From Paramyrothecium sp. XJ0827 (lineage: Eukaryota > Ascomycota > Sordariomycetes > Hypocreales > Stachybotryaceae): 64,000 nucleotides of DNA. Of the stretch, positions 10,932-21,885 are shown in pieces. Under the pieces are notes generated by a model. It saw nothing but the letters and a program-made list of their open reading frames with translations. It did not search any database and had not been told where the DNA came from. Position 1 is the first letter of the stretch. Each line of letters starts with the position of its first letter. The stretch lies in contig JAJFPB010000009.1 in NCBI GenBank assembly GCA_020881915.1, positions 2,604,001-2,668,000 of the forward strand, read 5' to 3'. Made by a program: the position numbers and the translations under genes.

Positions 10932-12383
10932 ATAATTCAGCAACTATGTAATACGAACGTCATTCTGGGTAGAATCCTGCTACAACAATAATGAGCCCAG
11001 TACTTGATTACTGTGACTCCACCAATCGTTTCGCCGAGTCCATCGGACCTCCCATTGGACACGAGGACGCGGGAATGTGCATCTGCACGCCTAAACCAAT
11101 GTTCCAGTCAATGAAATTGGCTTACTTCCGGCCGTGGTAATCTTGTGGCTTGGGAACACCTTTCTTTCCCCCACCCCGACGGTTCCAGAATGTTTAGTAG
11201 CGCGTGTTGACTTCGTGCGCAATACTGTTCTCATTAGGTTCTCCGTGTGCAAAAGTTCATTAGTCTCGTTGCAGTCTACGGTTTACTGGGAGTTTAGTGG
11301 TAAGAGAGAGGGCCAAAGGGTAGTTGCGAGTAAGGTTAAGACCTATAGTGCTTGTCATGATAGACGTCGGAACGGTGCCATCTAAGTCCAGCTAAGACAA
11401 CAGTGGCAAATATGCAAGGCGTCAGAAAATGAAATATCAGAGTTTGGAATATCATCACACGGCTCTACAATTTGCAGACAATAAGTCTACACTAAAACAT
11501 CGTATATATATGCCCAAATTTTCATTTTTCGCATTGTTTCGACCACCACCAGAAGCCAAAAGGCTACCCCCCGAATTCGTATTGTCACCAGCCGCATAAA
11601 CATCAGAGCCTTCCAAATAGAGGAAGAAGACTATTATCGTAAGAAACGCATCCTGTAGAAGAGTGCCTTGGTTGTCGCGGGCAAAGATCCTGTACGTGTA
11701 TGCTCAAAGCATTAATCATGCCTTTCTTCTGCGGTGACTTTAGGGTCTCGTCAAGTATTGGCGTAAGAAGCACAGGTTAAATCAGCCCTGAGGTTCTGCG
11801 CCAAAAAGCCATGATGGCTCCGTAATTTATATCATTTTAATGATTACACAATGAAAAGATTGAAGTGCCCTGCTTCAATAAATCTAACCTTTCCCCCACA
11901 AACCTTTTCAGATTGATCCCCCCGCGATATGCAGCAGCAAGGTTGCGGTATTCTCTAAGCTTGCATGGAGGAATTTCGAGCCCCAGTGGCTCCGAATTGC
12001 ATCACGTGAGCCGGAGAAGTGTTAAGATAAGAGTAATCTCCGAATTTCACTATTCATGCTTCTTTCTTTTGTGCTGAGAGTTAATAATAATTTGTCAGAG
12101 GCGTGGTACATCATCAGAAGACTGGCATTCAATATTTCAATCAGCTACATAATAGGCGGCTGAACCTGCCCGAAGCGTTTTCTCAGCAAGGCTTAGACTT
12201 GATGTCACTATCCTCGCTTTTACACCTTTAATGCACATGCAACGTATCGGCGTTTTCTCGCATATAGCTGCGCCTCTTCACAGCCACAGCCTCGTCTCAC
12301 GCGATTCAGGCACTTAGGTCGAAATTCTCCTACGTTTCTTCAACGTAGCCCTTCTAAAAGTTTGTATCTGACGCTTTCTTGAA
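10932..12383. other. Intergenic region, nothing recognised
   Basis: About 1.45 kb without frames that show family motifs or signal peptides. It is somewhat AT-rich around 11400-12100. Confidence 0.5.
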
Positions 12384-13763
12384 ATGGATTATAAACAACT
12401 TAGTCTCACCAATGATGAAATCAGGCTCGTTTAAATTACGCCCTCTTCCAGTCCAGATGCTTCTGTGGAGTGTCACCTGTTGCAAACACCTTTGAGCTCA
12501 GCCCAGCAATATGTCGCACTCTCCTACTGCTGGGGAAACCCTACCAATAAAGCCGCCATAATGGTTTCTGGAACTTTGGTACCAGTTACAGTAAGTCTCG
12601 AAAGCGCACTGAAAGATCTGCGCCAAAGAGGGTACCTCGACATCTGGGCCGACGCACTTTGTATCAATCAGAACGACCCAGAAGAGCGGAGCCAACAGGT
12701 GCTGAGAATGGCCTCAATTTACCGTTCAGCATCTAAGGTGGTTTCTTTTCTTTCGTGTGAATTTCCAGAAGACGCAAGCATTTTGTCGACCCTTTTCCCT
12801 CGTGCTCTAAAGGAGGAGCAGGACTCGTTGCGAGTACAAAAAGAATATGAGAGGCTCACCAAGTCACTACCCTCTCGGAAAACCATTTGGCCCCGAACGA
12901 TTCGATCTTCGAGAAAAGATATTCCTCCGCCACCTCCGTTACAAATTGGACTTGACACTCTTGAACACGCAGGGCTCATGAGATTTCTCCACAATCCGTA
13001 CTGGCGTCGGGCCAAGATCATACAAGAAGTGACAACAAACCCAGATCTAGAGATCATCTGGGGTCGTAAAAGTCTTTGAAATAGAGACCTTGGTGAAAGT
13101 TTCGCGCATCGCAGCCAAATCCAACAGTATCCAATGCCCCAGGCAGCTAATTTATCTCCAGACTATCAACCACATTCGAGAGGCCCAGCTGAACATGTCG
13201 CCTCCGTCTATACTGGAGGTCCTAGCAACGACAGCGGATACTGAATCATCGGAAGCACGCGATCGAATATACGCTCTACTTGGAAATACATCTGACGACA
13301 ATATTTTTGTCCCGTTTCCAAGCTATACCCTATCAGATTCAGCAATCAATAAGGATATGACTGTACAAATACTTCGAGTTACCAAGTCTCTCGATTTCCT
13401 CCTTCTCAAGAATGGAGAGGTAGGACCGTGGCTTTTAGACTCGTTTGCTCCCGAAACATTAAGGATTACTGGAGTGTTGATCAAAGAAATCAATGCTTGA
13501 AAAAGATTAGAGCAACCCTCAAATGCCAGATGCGGCTTGGTGTAACATCTGAGGGACGATTAGGATGGTTCAATAGGAATGCAGTTCTTGGTGACAAAAT
13601 CGCAGTTCTGTTAGGGTGTCGGTTTCCAGTTGTGCTTCGGAAATGTGGAAATCACGGCTATTGCATCGTTGGGGAGGCCATCATTCATGGTCTTATGTTT
13701 GGTGAAGCTATGGAATTGAATAAGAAGAGGAGGTTGGGGCCTGTCGAGTTGGTTAGTGCTTAG
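12384..13763 (+). pseudogene. Decayed HET-domain gene
   Basis: A heterokaryon-incompatibility gene with at least three breaks. It starts at 12384 (MDYKQLSLTNDEIRLV) and hits an in-frame TAA at 12432-12434. The same frame then continues with the HET signature YVALSYCWG and LDIWADALCINQNDPEERSQQV, and on to IIQEV, where the Trp that normally precedes this motif is replaced. Around 13058-13079 the frame shifts: the next block, with EARDRIYALLGN, is in another frame and stops at 13500. The C-terminal hallmark (GDKIAVLLGCRFPVVLR, then GEAIIHGLMFGEAME) is in a third frame to 13763, and too little sequence lies between these blocks for an intact protein, so an internal deletion is likely. HET proteins trigger cell death after fusion of unlike strains; loss of such genes is common. 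Confidence 0.85.
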
Positions 13764-16240
13764 ATTATTCAATTCAATTGCAAGCCTCTATGCAGAAAAA
13801 CAAGTACCTGTTAACGCAGTGAGTGGTAGTTATTTTGATTGTCAAATTCGGTGCTTTATATGGGGTTGCAAATACTAGATCTCCCTAGGGCATCATTTCA
13901 TTACAGTTGCATGCTTATCATCTACATCACGGCTAGTTGAATCGATGTCTTGGTCTAAAAGTAGTGGTTCTCAGCAAAGGTAAGTGATAGCTAAAACAAT
14001 CTCCAATTTTCTTCAATGCCAAGAATCTTCAGTTTCGATATTTGTTATGAATCCACGCAAGCACGCAGAGATGTTTACTTATAGCTAGGGGCGGAAACAG
14101 AGGAATACATAAATGGATAGTACGATTCAAGGATGAATAATACCAGGGGTCTTGAATGACAGGGGGAATGTTAAAGCAAGCACAATATTTAGTTATCAAG
14201 CCCCTTTGGAAATCACTTGAGGAAACTTGTCTGCCATCACTGTCCCATGAATGTGATTTGCGAAATTCCGGCCACGGGCTGGAATGACGATGTAACTTAC
14301 GGTACTTTGATGGAGTTGTAGTATAGATTTTATGATAAGATACTTTTGTATTTCCTCGACTTTAGCATGGCTTCAAGTATTAGACGAAATATGGACTTTT
14401 CGGTAACCGGTGGAAACACCATTCTGCAAAGCCCCTCATCCATCGGGGCCGCAACCGTAGCAATCAACTCTTGTAGAATAATTCAAAGCGCCGAACATCA
14501 CATCATTTCCCTCTGATGCGGTGGTGTTGGAGCTTCATCAAGTCTCAGGATCAGTTGCATTCATTGGAATGTCCTGTCAAGGTTTCTGCACCAATCAGTC
14601 ACGGCGGTAAACCCACAATTCTTCAAAAATGCGAGACTGGTGTAAAATGATGATTCAATTCAGCTGCTTCATGACATCTATCGCTTCACCAGGAATTTTC
14701 TAGAATGGAGTCGCCTTCTACCATGGTGCAGCTATTCTGTCAAGTTCGCTATGCTCCTTGATCGCCATGACACGCATGCGAGATAGTGGGGGCGCCAGCG
14801 ACGAGCGGAGTACACGCGTAGCGTCACCATACGGTAAACAGCGTATGAACTCAATAAAAACGTTTCCGTGACATATCGACAAGTAATAGAAGAGATTGAT
14901 GGGGAAAGAAGCTTCACAAATTCACTTTCCTTAAGGCGACAAGAGATGTGCGGCACAGGAATTTGCCTGCCCCCAACATCAAGAGAGGGCTCCAGAACTC
15001 GATCAAGGAACCCTGTCAATACAAACAGGTTTCAATGTCCAGCATAACACGGCAATACTAAGCATTCACCTTGTTGGATCCACAATCAAGCTCCTTTCGG
15101 CAAAACTCCGCGGTAGTCAACGGTAGGCCGACCGAAATGGGCAGGCCGGCAACAGATAAAGTGGCTGTGGAACTGCCGCTAATCCCATGTCACGGCATGG
15201 AGGACGAGCAAGTCTCCTGTTTCATCGCTAGAGCCGTTGCATGCCCATGTGTTCAATTCCAATGCGACGTCTCTAATTGGGCTCCTAGGCGGACTCCAGC
15301 TAATTGCCTTCCTCATTCCCCTCACATGACGACGATCGTTTTGTCCCTGGATTAGCGCAGGCTTGGCGTTACCTGCATTCAACCCATTGCGTTGTCCATC
15401 ACTAATCAAGCAAGTCCGATAGGAGGTAAATTATCCCTCGACTTGCGCGTCCTTCGCATATTTCCCACCGAGTCTCACCTTGCGGATGTAGGCATTCCGC
15501 CGTTGGCAGCAGCCAAGCACAAGCACAACTAGTGGAGAGATCCACTTATGTGACAGTGAGCACGTAGCCCAGTTTAAGTTGTTATGATGGCTGTTTATGT
15601 CGTGCGTTGGGCAATTCCTGTGTCTCTATGCGAAACCCTGCCAAGTACGGCCCCGGTATTCCCCAGATCATAATCTGGGACGCAGCTCGAGTGGCTTGAT
15701 CTCAACCGAGATTCTCGATGAAGGCTTCAGAGGAATCATTGCCCTCTTATGAAGCATTTCTGTCCACAGCATGGCGAACGTGGAAGCATCCCACTCTCGC
15801 ACCGACCTCAAGCAGGGACTGCTTTGGCTTTCCCCTCCGAAAGACTCCAAAGCGAGCAAAGTCTGTGGATCCTCTCGTAAATATGTGTTCTCATATCCCC
15901 GCATTGAATCATCTGCCATCTTCGGCCCGCAAAAGAGGCCCCTCGAGGATCGACACCCCTGGGCATCCTTTATGCTCCATCCATCCGACCTGCCAAGCTC
16001 GTTGTCCCCACCGTGCTCTACTTAGGACGAAGCCAAGATCCAGGAACGTTTTGTGGGTGACGAGGTGCTGACTGACCGACCATGTAAGCGATAAGTCATC
16101 TCTTAAAGTTTTGTACGGGGACCTCGGAGCTCTGCCACGTAATGGCATGATTTAGGATATAAGCCCGCCGTCTACTCACCGCGGTCGTTGGTTCCACCGA
16201 CCTCGCGTTGCAAAGTCGCATAGTTGACTCCACAGCCACC
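13764..16240. other. Long intergenic region, no gene seen
   Basis: About 2.5 kb. The open frames at 14732-15019, 15071-15355 and 15668-16332 overlap each other on both strands, have no recognisable motif or splice continuation, and look like chance. No repeats were noticed. Confidence 0.45.
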
Positions 16241-18333
16241 ATGATGCCTCGTTCATCCCTCGTAGTTGGGGCTGCAGCTCTGGTTGCTTCAGGTTTGTGC
16301 CATGGCCAACCCTTCCGGTTCGTCATTAACATCCAATCGCAGCATCTGCTCAGTCCACGTACTGCGATGACCTTGGTCGATGCTTTGCCTCGGCCGCCGG
16401 GCCTGGTGGCATTACCTTTGGATTTGCCATTCCTGAGACCTCAACCGCCCCCTTCCAGGCCATCGTTCAAGTCACCGCACCCATTGAGGTGGGCTGGGCC
16501 GGAATCGCTTTCTCCAGTCGCATGACGAACGTCCCGCTCGTCGTCACCTGGCCTAGTGGAGATACCGTGAGGGCCTCGCCTCGAGTGGCCTTCTCCTACT
16601 CATTGCCCGGTGTCTATTCCGAAGCCACCGTCAGAGTCCTTGAAGGTTCCACCGTCAACGAGACGCATTGGGTTTCTACTTTCTTCTGCGATGGCTGTTC
16701 CTCATGGTCAGATCTGGCTCCCAACCCACCCAACTCTCTTGATCCGGCGGCGCCAAACCCCTTCGGCCTTGCTTATTCCACAACCCCAGTCAACGACCCA
16801 GAGGACGACAGCACCGGCTTTTCCATTCACAACAGCGCCCAAATCGGCCTTGTGGATCTAAACCTTGCCCAAGCTGCTGAGTTCAATGATTGGATTGGCG
16901 AACAACCCCCAGCCCCCACCTCGGCAACACCCTCAACAACATTCGTTACCTCAACCATCGCTTCGACACCGACGACACCGACCGCTACCGCACCGGGTGG
17001 TCCCCTTCCTATTCCCACATCATGCGGTTTGGAGGGCCAATTCCCCCTCGAGACTGCCGAGGGATGGGGTATTGTGAAGATTGCCGGCAGCCTTCGAACT
17101 CCGAGAGCCATGGCCGTCGACAAGCAAGGCAACCTCCTTGTTATTCACGTTGGCGCCGGCCTCTCAGTTCACACCTTCGACTCGAATGGCTGCATTGGAA
17201 CATCCAAAGTCCTCATCGACCGGCCGCAGCTAACACACGGAGTTGCTCTTTCGCCTGACGGCAAGACTGTCTTTGTTTCCTCTGCGACAACAGTGTGGAG
17301 CTACAGCTATGATGCAGCATCACAAACCGTGTCCGAGGAAACTGTTGTGGTCAGGGACATGTACCCAGCATCACATGTTACTCGAACTCTGGTCATTCCT
17401 CCCGCCACGCCGAACTTGCTGGTAGTGAGCCTCGGAAGTCACACCAACCTTGACGGACCTTCCGTGATCAAGGAGACTGGAAGAGCAATCGTCAAAGTAT
17501 TTGATATCTCGACTCCTCCCAGCGCTGGTTACGATTACAATACCGAAGGCACCTATCTCGGATACGGGCTTAGAAATGAGGTCGCCATCGCCGTCGACAA
17601 CAATAATATGTAAGGCTCCTCGTTGCAATATGGCACGAGTAATAAACTGACACGAAACAGGGTTTGGGGTGTAGAGAACAGCGCCGACAACTTCAACCGA
17701 ACCATCAACGGTGTTTCCACTGAGATTCGTGAAGATAACCCGGCTGAGGAGCTCAACTACCGTAAGTATAAACATGCAGCCTTTTCTTAAGCGACTGTAC
17801 TAATGCTTACTACAGTGGGTGACCCATCCGTGTCCAACGAGGACTGGTATGGATATCCAACCTGTTACACCGTCTGGGGAGGCGAGCAGTTCCCCGATGG
17901 CAACCCAGCCACGGGATCCCAGTTCATCCCTGCTCCCAACTGCACCTTCACCGACGCGACATGCGAGGACCGAAGTGTCCGTCCTCGACTTACCCTCCAG
18001 GCCCACTCTGCTCCCATCGATGCCAAGTTCGACCCGGAGGGCAAGAATCTCTACGTTACTCTCCACGGCTCCTGGAACCGTGATACACCAACGGGCTACA
18101 AGGTCGTCACCATCCCTTTCACCACTAACGAAGAGGGAGGTTACGAACCTGTTGCTGCCCAAGACAGCAGGGACGGCTACGATGACATTGTCTGGGATCC
18201 TCAGACAGACTGCAACAGCTCCAGATGTTTCCGCCCCAGCGGAATTGTCTGGGATTTGGAACACACCCGTCTCTACGTCGCCAGCGATAACACGCGCCAG
18301 GGCGAGATTTATGTGCTATTCAAACGGGCGTAG
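16241..18333 (+). CDS. Secreted AA8 cytochrome-AA12 PQQ sugar dehydrogenase
   Basis: Four exons: 16241-16292, 16343-17609, 17661-17761 and 17816-18333, 645 residues. Only the 50-bp first intron (GTTTGT donor at 16293) joins the frames; it gives a signal peptide ending ASA just before QSTYCDDLGR. Domain order: an N-terminal cytochrome b domain like that of cellobiose dehydrogenase (about residues 20-200), with Met78 in SSRMTNV and His180 in FSIHNSAQIG as candidate axial heme ligands; a Ser/Thr/Pro linker (about 205-240); then a sorbosone/glucose dehydrogenase beta-propeller (about 245-645). There LAHGVALSPDGKTV-like, LRNEVAIAVDNNN and LYVTLHGSWNRDTPTGYKV blades are typical of the PQQ-dependent AA12 family. 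Such enzymes oxidise sugars outside the cell and can pass electrons through the cytochrome to lytic polysaccharide monooxygenases. No CBM1 is present at the C-terminus. Confidence 0.88.
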
Positions 18334-19785
18334 ATGGAGGGAGCAGCAGCGAGGGGCATTTCAAGCAAGCTGTATCTATTTATAAATTTGTAAATATTGT
18401 TAGTCCAATTTGACTTCGTACATATTTTGTCACCCAATGTAGCATCATCATGATACTTAGCTGGCTCGCTATGTCACCTATCATGTACCTGTTGAATCGT
18501 TGATTGATTGTTGTGTTTTATCTAGCCCTCAATATTGGAGATTTTCAGGTATCGATACGCTGAGCCAATTTGATGATAATAATGCTATAATGTGGCTTAC
18601 CTTCAGCCGGAACGAACGTCGTTCATCTGATTGTTTCTCCCATGATACCACGTCTGCATGGGTTACCGAACGCATTATGCCCATTTATTGACCTCTTATC
18701 CCTGTACCTATGACGCTACGGCTCCTTTTCCTCCTCACCGTCGTCTCCATTGCAACATCTCTCACAAACTTAGCCTTGTCCCAGCTTCTTTCCTCGCCGC
18801 CTCTCCGCCATCTCGCCGTGACTCTGGTCTCCTCTTCGGCACTTTGAATATGATTCAGAATCCGTTTCTGGACCCAATTATGGCTATACAACGCAGAATG
18901 ACGGGGTAGCCGCATAGGTCCTGCCGAACAAGAGCAGTCGGCCATCGCAGATGTTCTTCTAGACGTCCTCATGGCGGTAGTCGACCAGGAGCCTGCCAGG
19001 CACGAGATGGGGACGTCAATAATTTTTAGTGTTAGCGTGCTGGGCAGGGGATGTTGCCGAGGACATTATTGGCCACGCTGTTCTTCATGGGTTAGTCCAG
19101 GGTTCCCTAAGGAGCGAGTCAGCACATGGAGTGATTGCAAGACCTGGTGGGCGAACATGTCTGCTCCAACTCCAAGTACTTGCCTGGTTTATGAGGGGCC
19201 AGCCACTGTTAAGGGCTTTTGTAATGGCAATTGTCCCAAAACAAGTGTCCCAAAACAAGGGCCCCAAAACTTATTATAGTCAGTCAAGAGAGAAACTAGC
19301 TCGTCTCGATCGTAGACCATGGCGAAAGAGGTTGAGCAAATGTGGCTCGTTCAGATGAAAAGAAAGACCCGAGAACCCGGTCAAAGTGGAAAATGGAACG
19401 AGAAAAGCCGTAGACATCTTAAATACCACCAAAATTAGCACAGCGCTCTAGTATTGTCATTCGGGGCCGGGATACTTTGTGCCGGTGGGAGGTGGATACT
19501 GTCATGGAGTATTGATGCCCCTTCCCGCCATCTATTTTGAAAGTGCTCTAGTAGAATGCCAGCCTGTCTTGTTGTTGCTGTACTCAAACTTATCAATACG
19601 GAGTAAGCATCCGTTTTCAGGAATATTTACTGTGAATTTAATCTCTCGACTTAATGACTATCCCGACTTCCCTCTGAAAAGTCCACAATCTTATCATCTA
19701 CGACACGTGAGTTGAATGGAATATGTTCCACCCTATTGCATTATAAGTCGTCGCTCCTTTTCCATATGATTCAATACGGGAAGAC
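18334..19785. other. Intergenic region, nothing recognised
   Basis: About 1.45 kb between the 3' ends of the AA8-AA12 gene and the UstYa-family gene. A 46-codon hydrophobic frame (18710-18848) exists but has no supporting feature. A short duplication, TGTCCCAAAACAAG next to a near copy, lies near 19231-19260. Confidence 0.45.
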
Positions 19786-20766
19786 TTACCATCTGTCAAA
19801 GGCCCAATCTCGTACTGCTGCGAAGTTTCGACAGGTGTGTGGTTGTCCAACACGAGGTGTCAGGGCTGGTGGACTTTTATCCGTCCTCCAAAAATACCAT
19901 TGCACTGTGGTGTCGGCTGTACAAATTAAGCGCTGTCGAATAATTTCCACGCAATGGTCTATATAATGTCAGCTGGCTTGTTGCCACAAATTTATATGAT
20001 TCATACCCATGTGTAGCCACTGTAAATAATCGAGGGTGCCATTGGCATTATACATGGACATATTGTATCTTTCAGGATAAAAGCTCATGCGGATCATGTT
20101 CTGATTTGTTAGTTGTACCAGTCATCAATTGTCTTAGTACGGTTTTGGTCGCTTACTAGACAATGTAGCTGGTGGAAGACATCCAGCCCGCCAAGATAGT
20201 AACTCTCTAGTCCCGGAACTGGAATTCTTTCCACATCTTCTGGGACATCATCTTTTTCCAAGTCTTCTGGGGAGATCTTGATCCCCACTCCGTCTAATAC
20301 GACATTAGCCTGGTTGATTTGGTGCAGCACGGCTCCAGACTTGGGTTGCTTACGCTTGTACAAATCTTCCCAGAGTTCATCTGTTCTATCATTGGGTACG
20401 CCCTGGTACTCCGTAGTGTCGTTCCCAAAAGCGTCATTTAGTTGGATAGTTTCGTAAGAGACTATGCTCCCTGCAGGTGCTTATATAAACTTGTTAGCCA
20501 GTGTTCAGTAGCATGAAGATGGTCAACTTACAAGGACCAAGACTAGGGTCAACGCACTCTCGTTGTGTACGGATATGTTGCACCACAAGCGCAACAATGA
20601 GAACAATATTCAAAGAGTATGACAGGAAGTTCCAGCTGCTTTGATGTCGTCTTTTTAGTAATGTGTGGACGTCGTGCAAAAGACCTTGTTCTTCTGATTC
20701 ATGTTCGGATTCGGTGTCTCCCGCAGGATTCTCTGACATCTTCTGATAGTCATTGGAGTATGCCAT
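19786..20766 (-). CDS. UstYa-family (DUF3328) oxidase-like protein
   Basis: Four exons, 20766-20532, 20479-20157, 20100-20007 and 19958-19786, with introns of 52, 56 and 48 bp that all keep phase, 274 residues. An acidic, cytosolic N-terminus is followed by one membrane span (about residues 46-62) and a lumenal domain with the family motif SPAG after the first intron. Both copies of the HxxHC signature are present: HQLHC (181-185) at the end of exon 2 and HMDHC (216-220), split by the last intron. UstYa/UstYb proteins carry out oxidative macrocyclisation in ustiloxin, asperipin and phomopsin biosynthesis, on precursors passing through the secretory pathway. The gene lies head-to-head with a repeat-bearing secreted peptide gene 834 bp away, the expected substrate arrangement. 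Related proteins also act in other pathways, so the substrate link is inference; the family call is firm. Confidence 0.9.
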
Positions 20767-20948
20767 AGTTGCTGTAACGTACAGCACGGACTGAAAAATA
20801 CCATGCACCTCAGAAATGGAGGGCCTAAAAGCATTGAGTTCCCTCGAGGCAGTGGAGCGACCCAGTCAGCTGCCGAGAAGCTACCTTTGTAACCTCTTTT
20901 ACCGCTTATCAGATTCTCCACCGTGACAGCCCACCACTCCCACGCCAG

Positions 20949-21053
20949 TAAGTCAAGGGAAGTAAAAGCGGATAGCCCTAAAAGCTGACAGCCCCTTACG
21001 TTGGTTCACCAAATTACCCTATGGGGCTGTCAGCTTCTTACTCCCTTGACTTA
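20949..21053. repeat. Inverted-repeat (MITE-like) element
   Basis: Left arm 20949-20995 begins TAAGTCAAGGGA and ends AAGCTGACAGCCCC; right arm 21023-21053 reads GGGGCTGTCAGCTTCTTACT and ends CTTGACTTA, the reverse complement of the left arm minus a ~17-base insertion. The loop contains the perfect palindrome TTGGTTCACCAA (21001-21012). The structure could fold as a long hairpin and looks like a small non-autonomous element or its footprint, placed in the shared upstream region of the UstYa-family and repeat-peptide genes. Confidence 0.7.
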
Positions 21054-21600
21054 GAGGCTTGGCATAGGAACAAGGGTCTCTGTGATAGGGCATCTTACGA
21101 GAAATCAGTGATATGAGCCTTACTTGATCTGCAACTTCCGCTTAATAGGAAGGTAACATTCAAGAAAGCGCATGCTCAAACCATGTGCGATACCATGCGT
21201 CGTACATTTGACCATTCGGTTAACGTCTCACAGCATTATCAAGCGCTAAAGGATTCATGCAGTGGGACTTGGTGCTGATCTCGGTCATTATAACCAGCAG
21301 AAGATACGACGCTTCTCCTTTCATTGAAGCCTTGAAGTCCAGAACCCGAGGAGACCGCTCTTGGCAGCGCGTATCATCCCGCCCCAGAAGGCCTCGTTGG
21401 ATTCATTACAGAAAGTCTGATAAGGAGGAGCTTAGTATAAGTATCACAAAGTCTCCAGCCCATACCATCTAAGAGACAACGGAATACTAGCAAAGACTCA
21501 TTCGATTACTCATTCACAGGTAGCAAACTTCCATCCTTCACACCGCCCTCTTACCCTCTTTTCAACGCAAAGTCCTGACTCCTGTAGACCACTTACCAAT

Positions 21601-21885
21601 ATGAGGTCTTCTATTGCGGTCGTCTTACTTTCTGCCGTTGGCATGGTTGCTTCTGCACCTGTTGCCACGCAAGAGACTGTCAAAGGAAATGCTGATGCCA
21701 GAGAAAAGCCCTCTATCTGGCTGCGTGAAGAACAAACTGGTGCGGATGCTAGAGAGAAGCCTTCGATCTGGCTACGTGAAGAGGAAGCTGGTGCGGATGC
21801 CAGAGAAAAGCCCTCGATCTGGCTGCGTGAAGAACAAACTGGTGCAGATGCCAGAGAGAAACCTTCAATTTGGCTCCGTGACTAA
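21601..21885 (+). CDS. Secreted tandem-repeat peptide, candidate RiPP precursor
   Basis: Intronless frame of 94 residues. A signal peptide (MRSSIAVVLLSAVGMVASA, residues 1-19) is followed by a short leader and four near-identical 17-residue units with consensus ADAREKPSIWLREEQTG, starting at residues 31, 48, 65 and 82; the last unit is cut short after WLRD. KPSIWLR is invariant in all four; only the Q/E-T/A pair after the glutamates varies. Signal peptide plus repeated core is the plan of dikaritin precursors (ustiloxin UstA, phomopsin, asperipin, epichloecyclins), which are cut from the repeats and cyclised by UstYa-type proteins, one of which is encoded head-to-head upstream. Unlike those precursors it has no Lys-Arg kexin sites; the only basic borders are single Arg residues (AR-E and LR-E), so processing would be atypical. 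A secreted multi-copy signalling or pheromone-like peptide is the main alternative. Confidence 0.8.
   Translation: MRSSIAVVLLSAVGMVASAPVATQETVKGNADAREKPSIWLREEQTGADAREKPSIWLREEEAGADAREKPSIWLREEQTGADAREKPSIWLRD

Noticed and set aside
12465..13079. Reading the HET block as an intact short gene
   Set aside because: It begins with GTG, the true start lies upstream before a stop codon, and the rest of the HET protein continues in other frames.
18710..18848. 46-codon hydrophobic frame with a signal-like start
   Set aside because: No mature domain, cysteines or conserved context; likely chance.
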